NCBI RefSeq assembly: GCF_000190755.2
Contig: NZ_JH109154.1
Span: 186,001 to 250,000 of the forward strand
Direction: 5' to 3'
DNA from: Methylobacter tundripaludum SV96
GTDB taxonomy: Bacteria > Pseudomonadota > Gammaproteobacteria > Methylococcales > Methylomonadaceae
Length of the DNA: 64,000 bases
Below, one piece after another: positions 42,554-51,190 of this stretch. Both the position numbers and the translations under genes were made by a program. Within the stretch, counting starts at the first letter, position 1. Every line of letters starts with the position of its first letter. Under the pieces are notes generated by a model. The model ran no database searches. It saw only the letters and a list, made by a program, of their open reading frames with translations, and was not told the origin of the DNA.

Positions 42554-42675
42554 GTTCCCACGCGCTGCGTGGGAATGCAGTCAAGGTGCGCTGCGCCACG
42601 AATTACGTGCAATGTCTGAAAATAACACAGGACGCAGCGCGTCCTCCATAGCATTCCCACGCAGCGCGTGGGAAC
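42554..42675. repeat. Paired 25-bp palindromes downstream of lysR
   Basis: GTTCCCACGC-GCTGC-GTGGGAATGC (42554-42578) is inverted at 42651-42675. Each unit is itself nearly palindromic. The same 25-mer recurs at 43939, 44182 and 44291, giving five copies in the window. Confidence 0.85.
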
Positions 42676-42696
42676 GAGAAAAAGACTTTAAGTTTT

Positions 42697-43902
42697 CTAC
42701 TTAGCTACATCCCCCGACTTTTTTGACTGCCTGTTCCCTTCAATAATTTTCTGAATCAACGCATCGGCACCGTCCAGCTGATGATCGTAAACTTCGGTCT
42801 TATAGGCTGTAGCGGGCGTCGTGGTTAAAGGCTCCAGCACCGAGCGGCCGGGGTGGACGGTATCGATCCGCACCACCGCAGACAACCCCGGACGCAGCGG
42901 GTTGGCCTTTAGTTCCTCGGCGCGCAACCCAACTCTGACCGGCACCCGCTCGACGATATGGATGTAGTTGCCCGTGGCGTTATCCGGCGGCAACAGGCCA
43001 AACACGCTACCGGTACCGGCGCCCAAGCCCTGCACTTCGCCATGGTAAACCACATCGGAACCGTACAGATCGACCGTGATTTCCACCGGCTGACCGGGCT
43101 GTACATCGGCCAACTCGTTTTCCAAAAAATTGGCCTCCACCCATAAATAATCCAGCGGCACGATAGCCAGCAGCGGCGTTTCCGGGCGAACCTGCTCACC
43201 CGGCTGGATGGTGCGTTTGGCGACAAAACCCGACACCGGCGCGACAATCTGCTGCCGGGCATTATCCAGATAAGCCTGTTTCAGCGCGGCGACCGCCTGC
43301 AACACCTTCGGGTTATCAGCCGGACTGGTGTTCTGGATCAAAGCCTCGGCTCCGCCCAATTCGGCGCGAATCTGCCGAACATCTGCTTCCAGCTCGCGGA
43401 CCTGAAACTCGCTGTTCTCAATCTGCTGCGCCGATACCGCCCCGTCACCCGCCACGCTACGATAGCGGGCCAGGTCTTTCCGGCTGCGATTCAAGATTGC
43501 TTCTTTCGAGGCCAGTTTCTGGCGCAGCATGTCGGCCTGACTGAACGCCGTTTCGATCTGCCGAACACTATCCGCCAGATTGGCTTCGGCCCGTTCCAGC
43601 GCCACTTGCGCCTGCAAGCCGTCGAGACGCACCAGCACATCGCCCTGCTGCACATGCTGCGTGTTATCAACCCGCACATCCACCACCGTGCCGCTGGTTT
43701 GCGCCTTGAGCGGAGCCAAGTTGCCGGTGATATAGGCATCGTTGGTGACCACGAACCGGCCGGCAAAATTCCACCAGTAAAGCAGATAAATCAGCCCGAT
43801 CAGCAATGCCACCACGGTCACCAGCAACAGCCGATAACCACGGTACTGCCGACGTTGATGAAAGCCGAAGTGGCGTTGCGATTTGGTTTGGGTATTAGTC
43901 AT
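42697..43902 (-). CDS. EmrA-like HlyD-family membrane fusion protein
   Basis: The 401-residue periplasmic adaptor has one N-terminal membrane helix (LLLVTVVALLIGLIYLLYWW), then the biotinyl-lipoyl segment VTNDAYITGNLAPLKAQTSG, a long alpha-hairpin and a second barrel part (APVSGFVAKRTIQPGEQV). It links the EmrB-like pump and the NodT-like outer-membrane protein encoded upstream. The start codon at 43902 overlaps the stop of a filler frame (ATGACTAA) that crosses a repeat insertion; the ancestral start seems to be at 44386. Confidence 0.9.
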   Translation of the reverse strand: MTNTQTKSQRHFGFHQRRQYRGYRLLLVTVVALLIGLIYLLYWWNFAGRFVVTNDAYITGNLAPLKAQTSGTVVDVRVDNTQHVQQGDVLVRLDGLQAQVALERAEANLADSVRQIETAFSQADMLRQKLASKEAILNRSRKDLARYRSVAGDGAVSAQQIENSEFQVRELEADVRQIRAELGGAEALIQNTSPADNPKVLQAVAALKQAYLDNARQQIVAPVSGFVAKRTIQPGEQVRPETPLLAIVPLDYLWVEANFLENELADVQPGQPVEITVDLYGSDVVYHGEVQGLGAGTGSVFGLLPPDNATGNYIHIVERVPVRVGLRAEELKANPLRPGLSAVVRIDTVHPGRSVLEPLTTTPATAYKTEVYDHQLDGADALIQKIIEGNRQSKKSGDVAK

Positions 43903-43907
43903 GGTTT

Positions 43908-44264
43908 TCTGCCTTATCGAGCATCTTAGATAGCTCTCGTTCCCACGCGCTGCGTGGGAATGCGATATGGGACGCGCTGCGTCCTACGTTGAGATGCCCC
44001 ACATTTCGGCGCATTAACCACATCTCGAAGTAGGCCGGAATAAGTCGGTCCGAGCGACAGCGGGAACTAGCTTTTCCGGCAAACACCTCCCGAACTCGCC
44101 GGAAACGCCACCTCGCGCTACGCGCTTGGATGGCCTTATTCCGGCCTACATCTGCCTTATCAAGCATCTTAGATAGCTCTCGTTCCCACGCGCTGCGTGG
44201 GAATGCGATATGGGACGCGCTGCGTCCTACGTTGAGATACCCCACATTTCGGCGCATTGACCAC
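43908..44264. repeat. Repeat block with 114-bp direct repeats between nodT-like and emrA-like genes
   Basis: Segments 43908-44021 and 44151-44264 are direct repeats offset by 243 bp with about three differences; each contains the 25-bp GTTCCCACGC palindrome. Between them lies a further inverted element with perfect 15-bp ends, GTAGGCCGGAATAAG (44030-44044) and CTTATTCCGGCCTAC (44135-44149). A fifth 25-mer, inverted, follows at 44291-44315. The 476-bp gap holds no real gene, only a filler frame. Confidence 0.85.
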
Positions 44265-44378
44265 GACTCGTGGCGCAGCGCGCCTTGACTGCATTCCCAC
44301 GCAGCGCGTGGGAACGAGCCTCTCCGCTGCTGTTGACGCTGATGAAAGCCGAAGTAGCGCCGGAGTTTGGTTGGAATA

Positions 44379-45848
44379 TTAGTCATGGTTGCTCACCTTG
44401 CTGACATGAATCATGTTGGTGTTTTCGTAGCCGCCGCCCAGCGCTTCGATCAGTCCAATTGCAGCCAGCAGATGAGCGTTGTGCATCTCGCTGGCGGTCA
44501 ACCGCTGCCGAATCAGCGCCGCGTCGGCCTCGATAATGCCGTCTCGGGTACTGAGACCGGCCTGATAACGTTTTCCGGCCAGCGTTGCCTCAGCTTCGGC
44601 GGCTTCCAGCGCACGTTCCTGGGCGGCATCGTGTTCCAGCGTTTGCCGCCATTCGGCCAAACTGTCGGCAACCTGCTGCACTGCGGCCAGCAGCGTCTCG
44701 TTGTAGCTTTCGGCTGCGGCATCGTAAGCGGCCTGCTGATTCTTCAATTCCGCTTCCAGCCGTCCGCCTTCAAAAATCGGCAGGGTAATCGTCGGCCCCA
44801 TTCCATAAGCCACGCTGGCGCCGTTGGACAGGAACAAATCCTTCAGATTAAGGCTGCGCAAACCGGCAAAACCGACCAGATTGACGTCGGGGTAAAAATT
44901 GGTTTTCGCCACTTTAGTCAACTGGGCGGCCGCCTCCACGCGCCACATCGCCGCCGCCACATCGGGACGATGCGCGAGCAGTCCCAGCGCTATCGCTTCC
45001 GGCTGCGGCAAGTGTCCGGCGACCTTGTTTTCCGCCACATGAATGATCTTACCCCAATCCGGCCCCTGTCCGACCAGCGCCGCCAACCGGTTGCGCAATA
45101 CCTGCGCCTGGTTGCGCACACTGGTTTCGCGCTGCCGCGCCGCTTCCAACTGCTGTTTGCCCGCATAAACCAAATCCTGGCTGGTCAATCCGCGCTGCCA
45201 GCGCAGCTCGGCCAGTTGCATTTTTCCCTCGGCTTGCTCCGTCAGCCCATGAGCCAATTCGATGTCTTCTTCGGACGAGCACAGCCGGATATAGCTGCGC
45301 GCAATGGCGGTGCTCAACATCAGCCGAGCCATCGCCAGTTCCGAAGCCTGTGCCTTCTCTTTGCCCAACGCCGATTCCAGAGCCGCTTTATCCTTGCCCC
45401 ACAGATCGAGGTGATAGCGAAATACCGCAGGATCGATGTACGCGCCGGTGAACGTCTTGCCGCCGTTAGGACCGTAAAAATCGGTCTCCGAAAAGCGGCG
45501 CTGATGGAATTCGACGCCGGCGCTGATGCTGGGCAGCATCTCGGCCGCCTGAAAATCGGCTACCGCTTCCGCCTGGGTCAAGCGTGCCGCCGCGGCGTGC
45601 AGGCTTGGGCTGTCTTTGAGCGCTGTTTCGATCAGCCGGTTCAGTTCGGCGTTGTGAAAATCCCGCCACCACTGTGCTCTCGGCCATTCCCTGACGATTT
45701 TTTCGGCTTGGGTATCGCTTTTCAATGTTTGATTCAGGCTGGGCATGTCCAGCAGTTTGGCTCTGGTTCCATCTTCAGGAAGCAATGCGCAGCCATTCAA
45801 CAGCAACAAACCAGCCGCCAACAGGGTTATTTTGTTAAACCGGATCAT
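44379..45848 (-). CDS. NodT-family outer-membrane efflux lipoprotein
   Basis: The 489-residue TolC-like channel is made as a lipoprotein: signal peptide MIRFNKITLLAAGLLLLNG with the acylated Cys in LNGCALLP. Two homologous coiled-coil halves follow (TRLTQAEAVADF-type and VEAAAQLTKVAKTNF regions), with LAHRPDVAAAMW in the second half. It forms the outer-membrane exit of the tripartite pump. Its last codons (HD-stop) overlap an ATGACTAA that was once the emrA-like start. It begins 2 bp after the EmrB-like gene. Confidence 0.92.
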   Translation of the reverse strand: MIRFNKITLLAAGLLLLNGCALLPEDGTRAKLLDMPSLNQTLKSDTQAEKIVREWPRAQWWRDFHNAELNRLIETALKDSPSLHAAAARLTQAEAVADFQAAEMLPSISAGVEFHQRRFSETDFYGPNGGKTFTGAYIDPAVFRYHLDLWGKDKAALESALGKEKAQASELAMARLMLSTAIARSYIRLCSSEEDIELAHGLTEQAEGKMQLAELRWQRGLTSQDLVYAGKQQLEAARQRETSVRNQAQVLRNRLAALVGQGPDWGKIIHVAENKVAGHLPQPEAIALGLLAHRPDVAAAMWRVEAAAQLTKVAKTNFYPDVNLVGFAGLRSLNLKDLFLSNGASVAYGMGPTITLPIFEGGRLEAELKNQQAAYDAAAESYNETLLAAVQQVADSLAEWRQTLEHDAAQERALEAAEAEATLAGKRYQAGLSTRDGIIEADAALIRQRLTASEMHNAHLLAAIGLIEALGGGYENTNMIHVSKVSNHD

Positions 45849-45850
45849 GA

Positions 45851-47500
45851 CTACGGTTCCTCCATCAAATCTTCCAAAGCCGCCTGTCGCCTGTCGTCTT
45901 TAGGCAGCGCCGCTGGTTTCGGCCCGACCGGATGAGCAAGCCAGACCACCGCAGCCAAGCCCATAAACAGCCAAGCCGCCAGCCGGAAGGTATCGTCCAG
46001 ACCCAGAATCGCAGCATGCTGACCTGCCACTGCCGCCAGCTTGGCGGTGGCCAACTGATCGTGCAGACCGGCGGCATACAAGCGGGAGATAGTTTCTATG
46101 GACCCGCCGTCGTGCAATGAAAAACTTTCGATCAACCGGCTTTGGTGGAAGGCGGCGCGCCGCTCCCAAAATATGCCTAATAACGGCGAGGCGACACTGC
46201 CACCCAGTACCCGCAGCATCCCGCCCAGTTCCACCGCCTGGGTTTGCCGTCTCGGCGTCAAGCCAAAAAGAAACAGCGTCGTCAGCGGCACAAACAAGCC
46301 GCCCAGACAAAAGCCTTCCAACACCTGCGCCCACAACGGCTGGCTAAACCAACCGCCGCGCCCGAAAAAATCGTAGCGACTGATCCAGCCGCAGTACACC
46401 GAAAACAGCAACATGTTTGCACTAACCAGCAGGCGGGCATCGAAGCGATGCACAATCCGATGCATCACACTGGCCATCGGCTTAGCCAAAAACACCAACG
46501 GCAATAACACGCTACCGGCCAGAAACGAGGTATAACCGACCACCACCTGCAAGCGCACCAGCAGCACCGACAACAAGCCGTACATCAACATAAAGCTCAG
46601 GCTGAGCATGATGCTGCCGATTGCGAAATTACGCCGGGCGAACAGTCGCAAGTCGAGCAACGGCGAGCGTTCCGCCAACTCCCAAACAACGAAGTAAGCC
46701 AGTATCAGCAATCCGGCCAGCGTCACGCCGATCAACCAGCCTGAGTTGTACCAATCCGCATCCTGGCCCTGATTCAGTGCGGTCTGCAAACAAACCAGTG
46801 CGGCGCCCAACAACAGGAAACCCACGCCATCGAACGGCATTTTCCGTTGCGGAGATTGCCTATCGAACAGCAAAGCCCAAACCAGTGCCGCCGCCAGCAA
46901 CGGCAGCGGCACATTCAGATAGAACAGCCATCGCCAGCCCAAATGATCGGCAATCCAGCCGCCGGCAGCCGGACCCAGCGTGAACGGACTCAACGCGGCA
47001 ATGCTCCACAACGATACCGCGAAGGATTTGGACGATTCGGGGTATTCGCGCATCAGCAGGGTTTGCGACAACGGGATAGTCAAGCCGCCGAAAAAGCCTT
47101 GTAACGCCCGGCCCGACAAAAACCAGAACAGATCGCAGGTAACGGCGCACAGCAGCGAAGCCAGCGTCATGGCAATCATGGCGGCCAAATACAGCCGGAC
47201 TTCGCCGACCGCAGCCGCCAACCAGGAACTGATCGGTAGCGCCAAGGCCAGACAGATGAAATAGTAGGTCTGCATCCAACCGGCGTGACTGGGGCTGACC
47301 CCCAGATCGCCGGTAGCGTGCAGGCTGACCGAAGCAAACGCGCCGGTATTGAACAACACCAGGATGTTGCCCATCAGCAAGCCGAAGTTAAGGAAGAAAA
47401 ACTGTACGCCGGACAGCGTGCGCTTGCCGACCTGGGTACTAAGACTGTCGTGGGTTAATGTCGCCCAGGCGGCTCGGGCATTTTTATCGGTTGAGGTCAT
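45851..47500 (-). CDS. EmrB-like MFS drug:proton antiporter (DHA2 family)
   Basis: The ~549-residue transporter has 14 predicted transmembrane helices with DHA2 features: MQTYYFICLALALPISSWL, GRALQGFFGGLTIPLSQTLL and LGPAAGGWIADHLGWRWLF (motif C). The ATG at 47498-47500 (MTSTDKNARAAW) is placed after AAGGAGAC; an open 9-codon extension is less likely. It is the first gene of an emrB-nodT-emrA order operon that should export hydrophobic compounds across both membranes. Confidence 0.9.
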   Translation of the reverse strand: MTSTDKNARAAWATLTHDSLSTQVGKRTLSGVQFFFLNFGLLMGNILVLFNTGAFASVSLHATGDLGVSPSHAGWMQTYYFICLALALPISSWLAAAVGEVRLYLAAMIAMTLASLLCAVTCDLFWFLSGRALQGFFGGLTIPLSQTLLMREYPESSKSFAVSLWSIAALSPFTLGPAAGGWIADHLGWRWLFYLNVPLPLLAAALVWALLFDRQSPQRKMPFDGVGFLLLGAALVCLQTALNQGQDADWYNSGWLIGVTLAGLLILAYFVVWELAERSPLLDLRLFARRNFAIGSIMLSLSFMLMYGLLSVLLVRLQVVVGYTSFLAGSVLLPLVFLAKPMASVMHRIVHRFDARLLVSANMLLFSVYCGWISRYDFFGRGGWFSQPLWAQVLEGFCLGGLFVPLTTLFLFGLTPRRQTQAVELGGMLRVLGGSVASPLLGIFWERRAAFHQSRLIESFSLHDGGSIETISRLYAAGLHDQLATAKLAAVAGQHAAILGLDDTFRLAAWLFMGLAAVVWLAHPVGPKPAALPKDDRRQAALEDLMEEP

Positions 47501-47916
47501 GGCTTTGGAGTCTCCTTGGACTCGCAATAACAGGATGTTACCCGTTTAATTGCAAGTGCTGTGCCGGAGTTGATCAAAGCCGATTAAATACAGTTAAATC
47601 ATTAACTTAATAAATTAAATAATAGAGAACCTAATGCTACGCAAGCACAAAATCACTAAATATCGTTAATTTCACGTAATATCGTAACTTAACGCCTCTT
47701 CACTGCGTTGCTCGACCTCGAATCAATACGCACTGCCAAGTAAGTCCGTACTGGCGACGCAGGCCATCCACCCAATTTGATGTCATTAAGTAGTGTAAAT
47801 ATGCAATTTTACGTATTTATATTTCTTGCAAAAGGATTAGCCTAGCCATTTTGATCAACGACGTTGAGATTCCTCTTTCTGAGTCGTTTGATCCGACCCG
47901 TCAAAAAAGGATGCCT
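47501..47916. other. Intergenic region between divergent efflux and cytochrome bd operons
   Basis: This is about 415 bp, AT-rich in its middle (47580-47680). It must hold both promoters. I see no clear FNR or ArcA palindrome, hairpin or small gene. Confidence 0.4.
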
Positions 47917-49350
47917 ATGGAAATTCTTCAGGATCCGATATTTTTATCGCGTTTACAGTTTTCTGTAACGGCGATGTTCCACATCTTGTGGCCGCTCACG
48001 TCAGTTGGCATGTCTCTGATTCTGGTTGTGTTTGAAGTGCTATGGCTAAAAACCAGGGACGCTGATTACTATCGGCATGCGCATTTTTGGTCAAAACTGT
48101 TTCTGCTTAATTTCTCGGTCGGCGTGGTCACCGGCATTCCTCTGGAATTTGAGTTTGGCACTAACTGGTCGCGCTTTTCCATGATGACGGGCGAATTTTT
48201 TGGAAATATTCTGGGCTTCGAGGGCGCCATGGCCTTCATGCTGGAAGCCGGTTTTCTGGGGATCATGCTTTTTGGATGGATGCGCGTTCCCCCTGTCATG
48301 CATTTGTTCGCTACCTGTATGGTGGCCTTGGGAGCATCACTTTCTGTATTCTGGATTTTGGTTGCCAATGCATGGATGCAAACACCGGCAGGCAGTCACC
48401 TTGAAAAAAGCAGGATTGTGGTAGACAGCTATTCCCAGGCAATGTTTAATCCGGATGCATTTTGGGCGGTGTCTCATATGTGGGTTGCCTGCCTTGAAAC
48501 AAGCCTTTTTGTGATGGGCGGTTTGTCTGCATGGTACATGCTAAAAGCAAGGCATACGGATTTCTTTTTAAAGGCTTTTAAAATGGTTGTCATCATGGCA
48601 GCTGTTGCGGCACCTGTGCAAATATTTCTCGGCCACGGCAGTGGCCATGAGGTGTTTGAAAATCAACCGGCGAAAGGGGCTGCCATTGAAGCGCACTGGG
48701 AAACCAATCAAGCTGGATCGGGAGCAGACTGGAATATTCTGGCATGGCCCAATAAGGCGGCCCAAAAAAATGACTGGTCTATTTCTGTTCCAAAAGTATT
48801 GAGCGTTCTGGCTACCGGGAGCTTGGATGGACAAGTCATTGGCTTAAAATCATTTCCTCCGGCAGATCAGTCTCCTGCGATTCCACTAATTTTTTATTCT
48901 TTCCGTATCATGGTCGCGATTGGATTTGGTTTGTTTGCGCTAATAATATGGACGTTAGTGTGCTGGTTTAAAGGTCAATTAACATCCCAGCATATTGTTA
49001 AACACCGGATGCTGCTCTATGCATGGTTGGCTTCTTTGCCTCTTGGCTATCTGGCAACAGAATGCGGCTGGATAGTCAGGGAGGTTGGCCGTCAGCCTTG
49101 GGTGGTCTATGGCATTTTGCGTACCCGTGATGTTGCATCCGCCTTACCCGCTTCTGCTGTGTTCGTCAGTCTTATTAGTTTCGTTATTGTTTATGTAATG
49201 CTCTTTATGATGTTTGTGGTTTTTGCAAGCAGAATTATCCGAAAGGGACCTGATATGGCCGACGCGCCCGCGCCATTAACTAAAATTATTGGCGGAGAAG
49301 AGCAAGTTATCAGGCTAGACGAGCATAAAGGAGGTGAACCTGATGTTTAA
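47917..49350 (+). CDS. cydA: Cytochrome bd-type quinol oxidase subunit I (CioA-like)
   Basis: The ~477-residue subunit starts LSRLQFSVTAMFHILWPL, with the heme ligand His in the first helix, and has GRQPWVVYG near residue 405 together with the conserved GFEGAMAFMLEAGFLG helix. The Q-loop is short, as in cyanide-insensitive CioA enzymes. It oxidises quinol and reduces oxygen in the inner membrane. The ATG at 47917 (MEILQDP) follows AAAAAAGG; in-frame starts at 47851 and 47911 are possible. Confidence 0.92.
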   Translation: MEILQDPIFLSRLQFSVTAMFHILWPLTSVGMSLILVVFEVLWLKTRDADYYRHAHFWSKLFLLNFSVGVVTGIPLEFEFGTNWSRFSMMTGEFFGNILGFEGAMAFMLEAGFLGIMLFGWMRVPPVMHLFATCMVALGASLSVFWILVANAWMQTPAGSHLEKSRIVVDSYSQAMFNPDAFWAVSHMWVACLETSLFVMGGLSAWYMLKARHTDFFLKAFKMVVIMAAVAAPVQIFLGHGSGHEVFENQPAKGAAIEAHWETNQAGSGADWNILAWPNKAAQKNDWSISVPKVLSVLATGSLDGQVIGLKSFPPADQSPAIPLIFYSFRIMVAIGFGLFALIIWTLVCWFKGQLTSQHIVKHRMLLYAWLASLPLGYLATECGWIVREVGRQPWVVYGILRTRDVASALPASAVFVSLISFVIVYVMLFMMFVVFASRIIRKGPDMADAPAPLTKIIGGEEQVIRLDEHKGGEPDV

Positions 49351-50353
49351 TGAGCTTCATGTTTTTCTGGCCAACATCTGGTTTTTTATAATTTGGCTAA
49401 TCTTCTTTTTATATATCGTTGTGGATGGCTTTGATTTGGGGGTGGGAATCCTGTTCCTGCTAAACCGTGATGAAAAGCAGCGCACGATTATGATGGCCAG
49501 TTTGGGTTCGATATGGGATGCCAACGAGACCTGGCTGGTGCTGCTGATCGGCGCGCTCTTTGGCGCATTTCCGCTGGTTTATGCCCTCGTGCTGCATGCG
49601 CTTTATATTCCGGTTATGCTGATGATATTTGCGCTTATCTTCCGTGGCGTTGCCTTTGAATTTCGCAGTCATGCGCACAATAAAGCGCTTTGGAATATCG
49701 CGTTTGGAGGAGGTAGTCTGTTGGCTGCCATCGCTCAGGGACTTGCGTTTGGCGGTTTGATCAGCGGACTGAATGTGACCGGTGCCGGATTGAATGGAGA
49801 CTGGGTTTGGCTCACGCCCTTTTCCCTGTTAGTCGCTGCCGGCGTAGTCGTGGGCTATGGGTTACTGGGGGCGACTTATTTAATAGTCAAAACGGAAGGT
49901 GAGTTGCAGAAAATCAGTATCCGCCACGCTTATGTTAACGCCATTTTGGGAATATCGATTGGTATAGCGGTTATTACCTGGACGTTACAGCTCAACCCCT
50001 ATGTTGCTGCACGCTGGGATGCTTATCCATCACGATTCTCCTTGAATTTTTTTCTCGGCATGATCGGCTTTGCTTTTTTAATGTTACTGCGGGCATTGCT
50101 GCGAGGGTTTGAAAAAAGCCCGTTTTTCTGGAGCGTCTTTATTTTCTTTGCCTCGCTGATGGGGATGACCATAGGCTATTATCCTTATATGATCCCATCC
50201 TCGATAACACTCATTGAAGCGGCATCTTCCAGTAAGACCTTGATATTCATGCTCACCGGCATCGGTTTTTTAGTGCCGATAATGCTTGTTTATAACGGCT
50301 ATCAGTATTTTGTTTTTTCGGGGAAAATACGAATGGATGAAGATGCCGGCTAG
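49343..50353 (+). CDS. cydB: Cytochrome bd-type quinol oxidase subunit II
   Basis: The 336-residue subunit has the family opening FFLYIVVDGFDLGVGILFL and WDANETWLVLLIGALFGAFP, with about nine transmembrane helices. The ATG at 49343 is chosen over a GTG nine bases upstream because a near-perfect AAAGGAGGTGA lies just ahead. It overlaps the cydA end by 8 bp, so expression is coupled. No cydX-like small subunit is seen after it; a hairpin follows. Confidence 0.93.
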   Translation: MFNELHVFLANIWFFIIWLIFFLYIVVDGFDLGVGILFLLNRDEKQRTIMMASLGSIWDANETWLVLLIGALFGAFPLVYALVLHALYIPVMLMIFALIFRGVAFEFRSHAHNKALWNIAFGGGSLLAAIAQGLAFGGLISGLNVTGAGLNGDWVWLTPFSLLVAAGVVVGYGLLGATYLIVKTEGELQKISIRHAYVNAILGISIGIAVITWTLQLNPYVAARWDAYPSRFSLNFFLGMIGFAFLMLLRALLRGFEKSPFFWSVFIFFASLMGMTIGYYPYMIPSSITLIEAASSSKTLIFMLTGIGFLVPIMLVYNGYQYFVFSGKIRMDEDAG

Positions 50354-50356
50354 CGA

Positions 50357-50382
50357 AATCAATGGGGCAATCCCCATTGATT
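50357..50382 (+). terminator. Hairpin after cydB
   Basis: AATCAATGGGG-CAAT-CCCCATTGATT is an 11-bp perfect stem starting 3 bp after the cydB stop. The following sequence (ATACTTTC) has few consecutive T, so termination may need help. Confidence 0.6.
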
Positions 50383-50442
50383 ATACTTTCGCAGGCCGCG
50401 CTCGCGATATAACACTCACCTTAAGAACCCGCGGATAAACGG

Positions 50443-51060
50443 TTATATAGTATTAGAGTGCGGCTTCTGTTTTTCAGGCGGAGCCGCTTTTTCCAGCTGA
50501 CGGCGAAATTCGTCCAATTGCCGTATTAATTCTTCACTGAAGGATTTAATTTGTTTTTCAAACAAAGGAATTTGCTGTTCCAGTTCCTTGTTAATGGTTT
50601 CGCCTATCGCTTGCAAGCTTTTAAAAATATCCCCGAAAGGCAGGTTTGAAAGATTATTCAGCGTTCGCTGATAATCGACTTTCCATAGCTCGTTTTCTTT
50701 TAATAAAACGGTATCAAAAGACAAATCCTTGTTGTTCTCAGGTTTTTTTAAGGTCATGACCGTTGTTACCGTTGCATTGGAACCGTCGATAAAAATCGTC
50801 CCGGTCTTTACTGTCGCATCTTGCAGATTTTGCTGTTTAGTCACCAGATGTTGAGTCTCTTGGGTAGCGTATTTTCTGGCAGAATCAAGATTGCCTTCTG
50901 CCATTGCTTCCCAAAATGCCGTCGTAACCTGTTCCGGGGTCAATACGGCCTGACAGCCGCCCAGCAAGAGCAATAGACTTAAAAGCCCGGCCAATCCAGT
51001 CAGGCTTTTCTTGGTGTGATGATAAGGGAAGCACGTTGATAAAATTTTAGTTGTCGCCAT
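50443..51060 (-). CDS. Lipoprotein with NTF2-like domain (DUF4878-like)
   Basis: The 205-residue protein has a long N-terminal signal with the lipobox LLGGCQAV. A ~100-residue fold follows, opening LTPEQVTTAFWEAMAEGNLDSA, like DUF4878/NTF2-type lipoproteins, and ending in LWKVDYQRT. The C-terminal ~60 residues are an amphipathic coiled coil rich in Glu/Gln/Lys. No function known. It stands alone between cydB and pit. Confidence 0.75.
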   Translation of the reverse strand: MATTKILSTCFPYHHTKKSLTGLAGLLSLLLLLGGCQAVLTPEQVTTAFWEAMAEGNLDSARKYATQETQHLVTKQQNLQDATVKTGTIFIDGSNATVTTVMTLKKPENNKDLSFDTVLLKENELWKVDYQRTLNNLSNLPFGDIFKSLQAIGETINKELEQQIPLFEKQIKSFSEELIRQLDEFRRQLEKAAPPEKQKPHSNTI

Positions 51061-51190
51061 CGAAAACTCCCAGAATTTGCAGCAAATTCAAAAACAAGTT
51101 ATTTGAAATACACGGTAGCCGGAACACAGACTTACGGACGAAAACAATTTTATACACGAAAAACGGAGGAAAACCCCATTATTTCTTCAT

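Noticed and set aside
43895-44386. 163-codon open frame between the NodT-like and EmrA-like genes as a gene
   Set aside because: It consists of the duplicated emrA-like start plus translated palindromic repeats (AFPRSAWERE type), so it is treated as a repeat block and not as a protein family.
44367-45935. Long 522-codon frame antisense to the NodT-like gene
   Set aside because: It is a shadow of a GC-biased real gene: the opposite strand encodes a full NodT lipoprotein with signal and family motifs; this frame has no domain.
47540-47850. Possible FNR-type site before cydA
   Set aside because: TTGATCAAAG occurs near 47570, but the second half-site is not at proper spacing, so it is not called.
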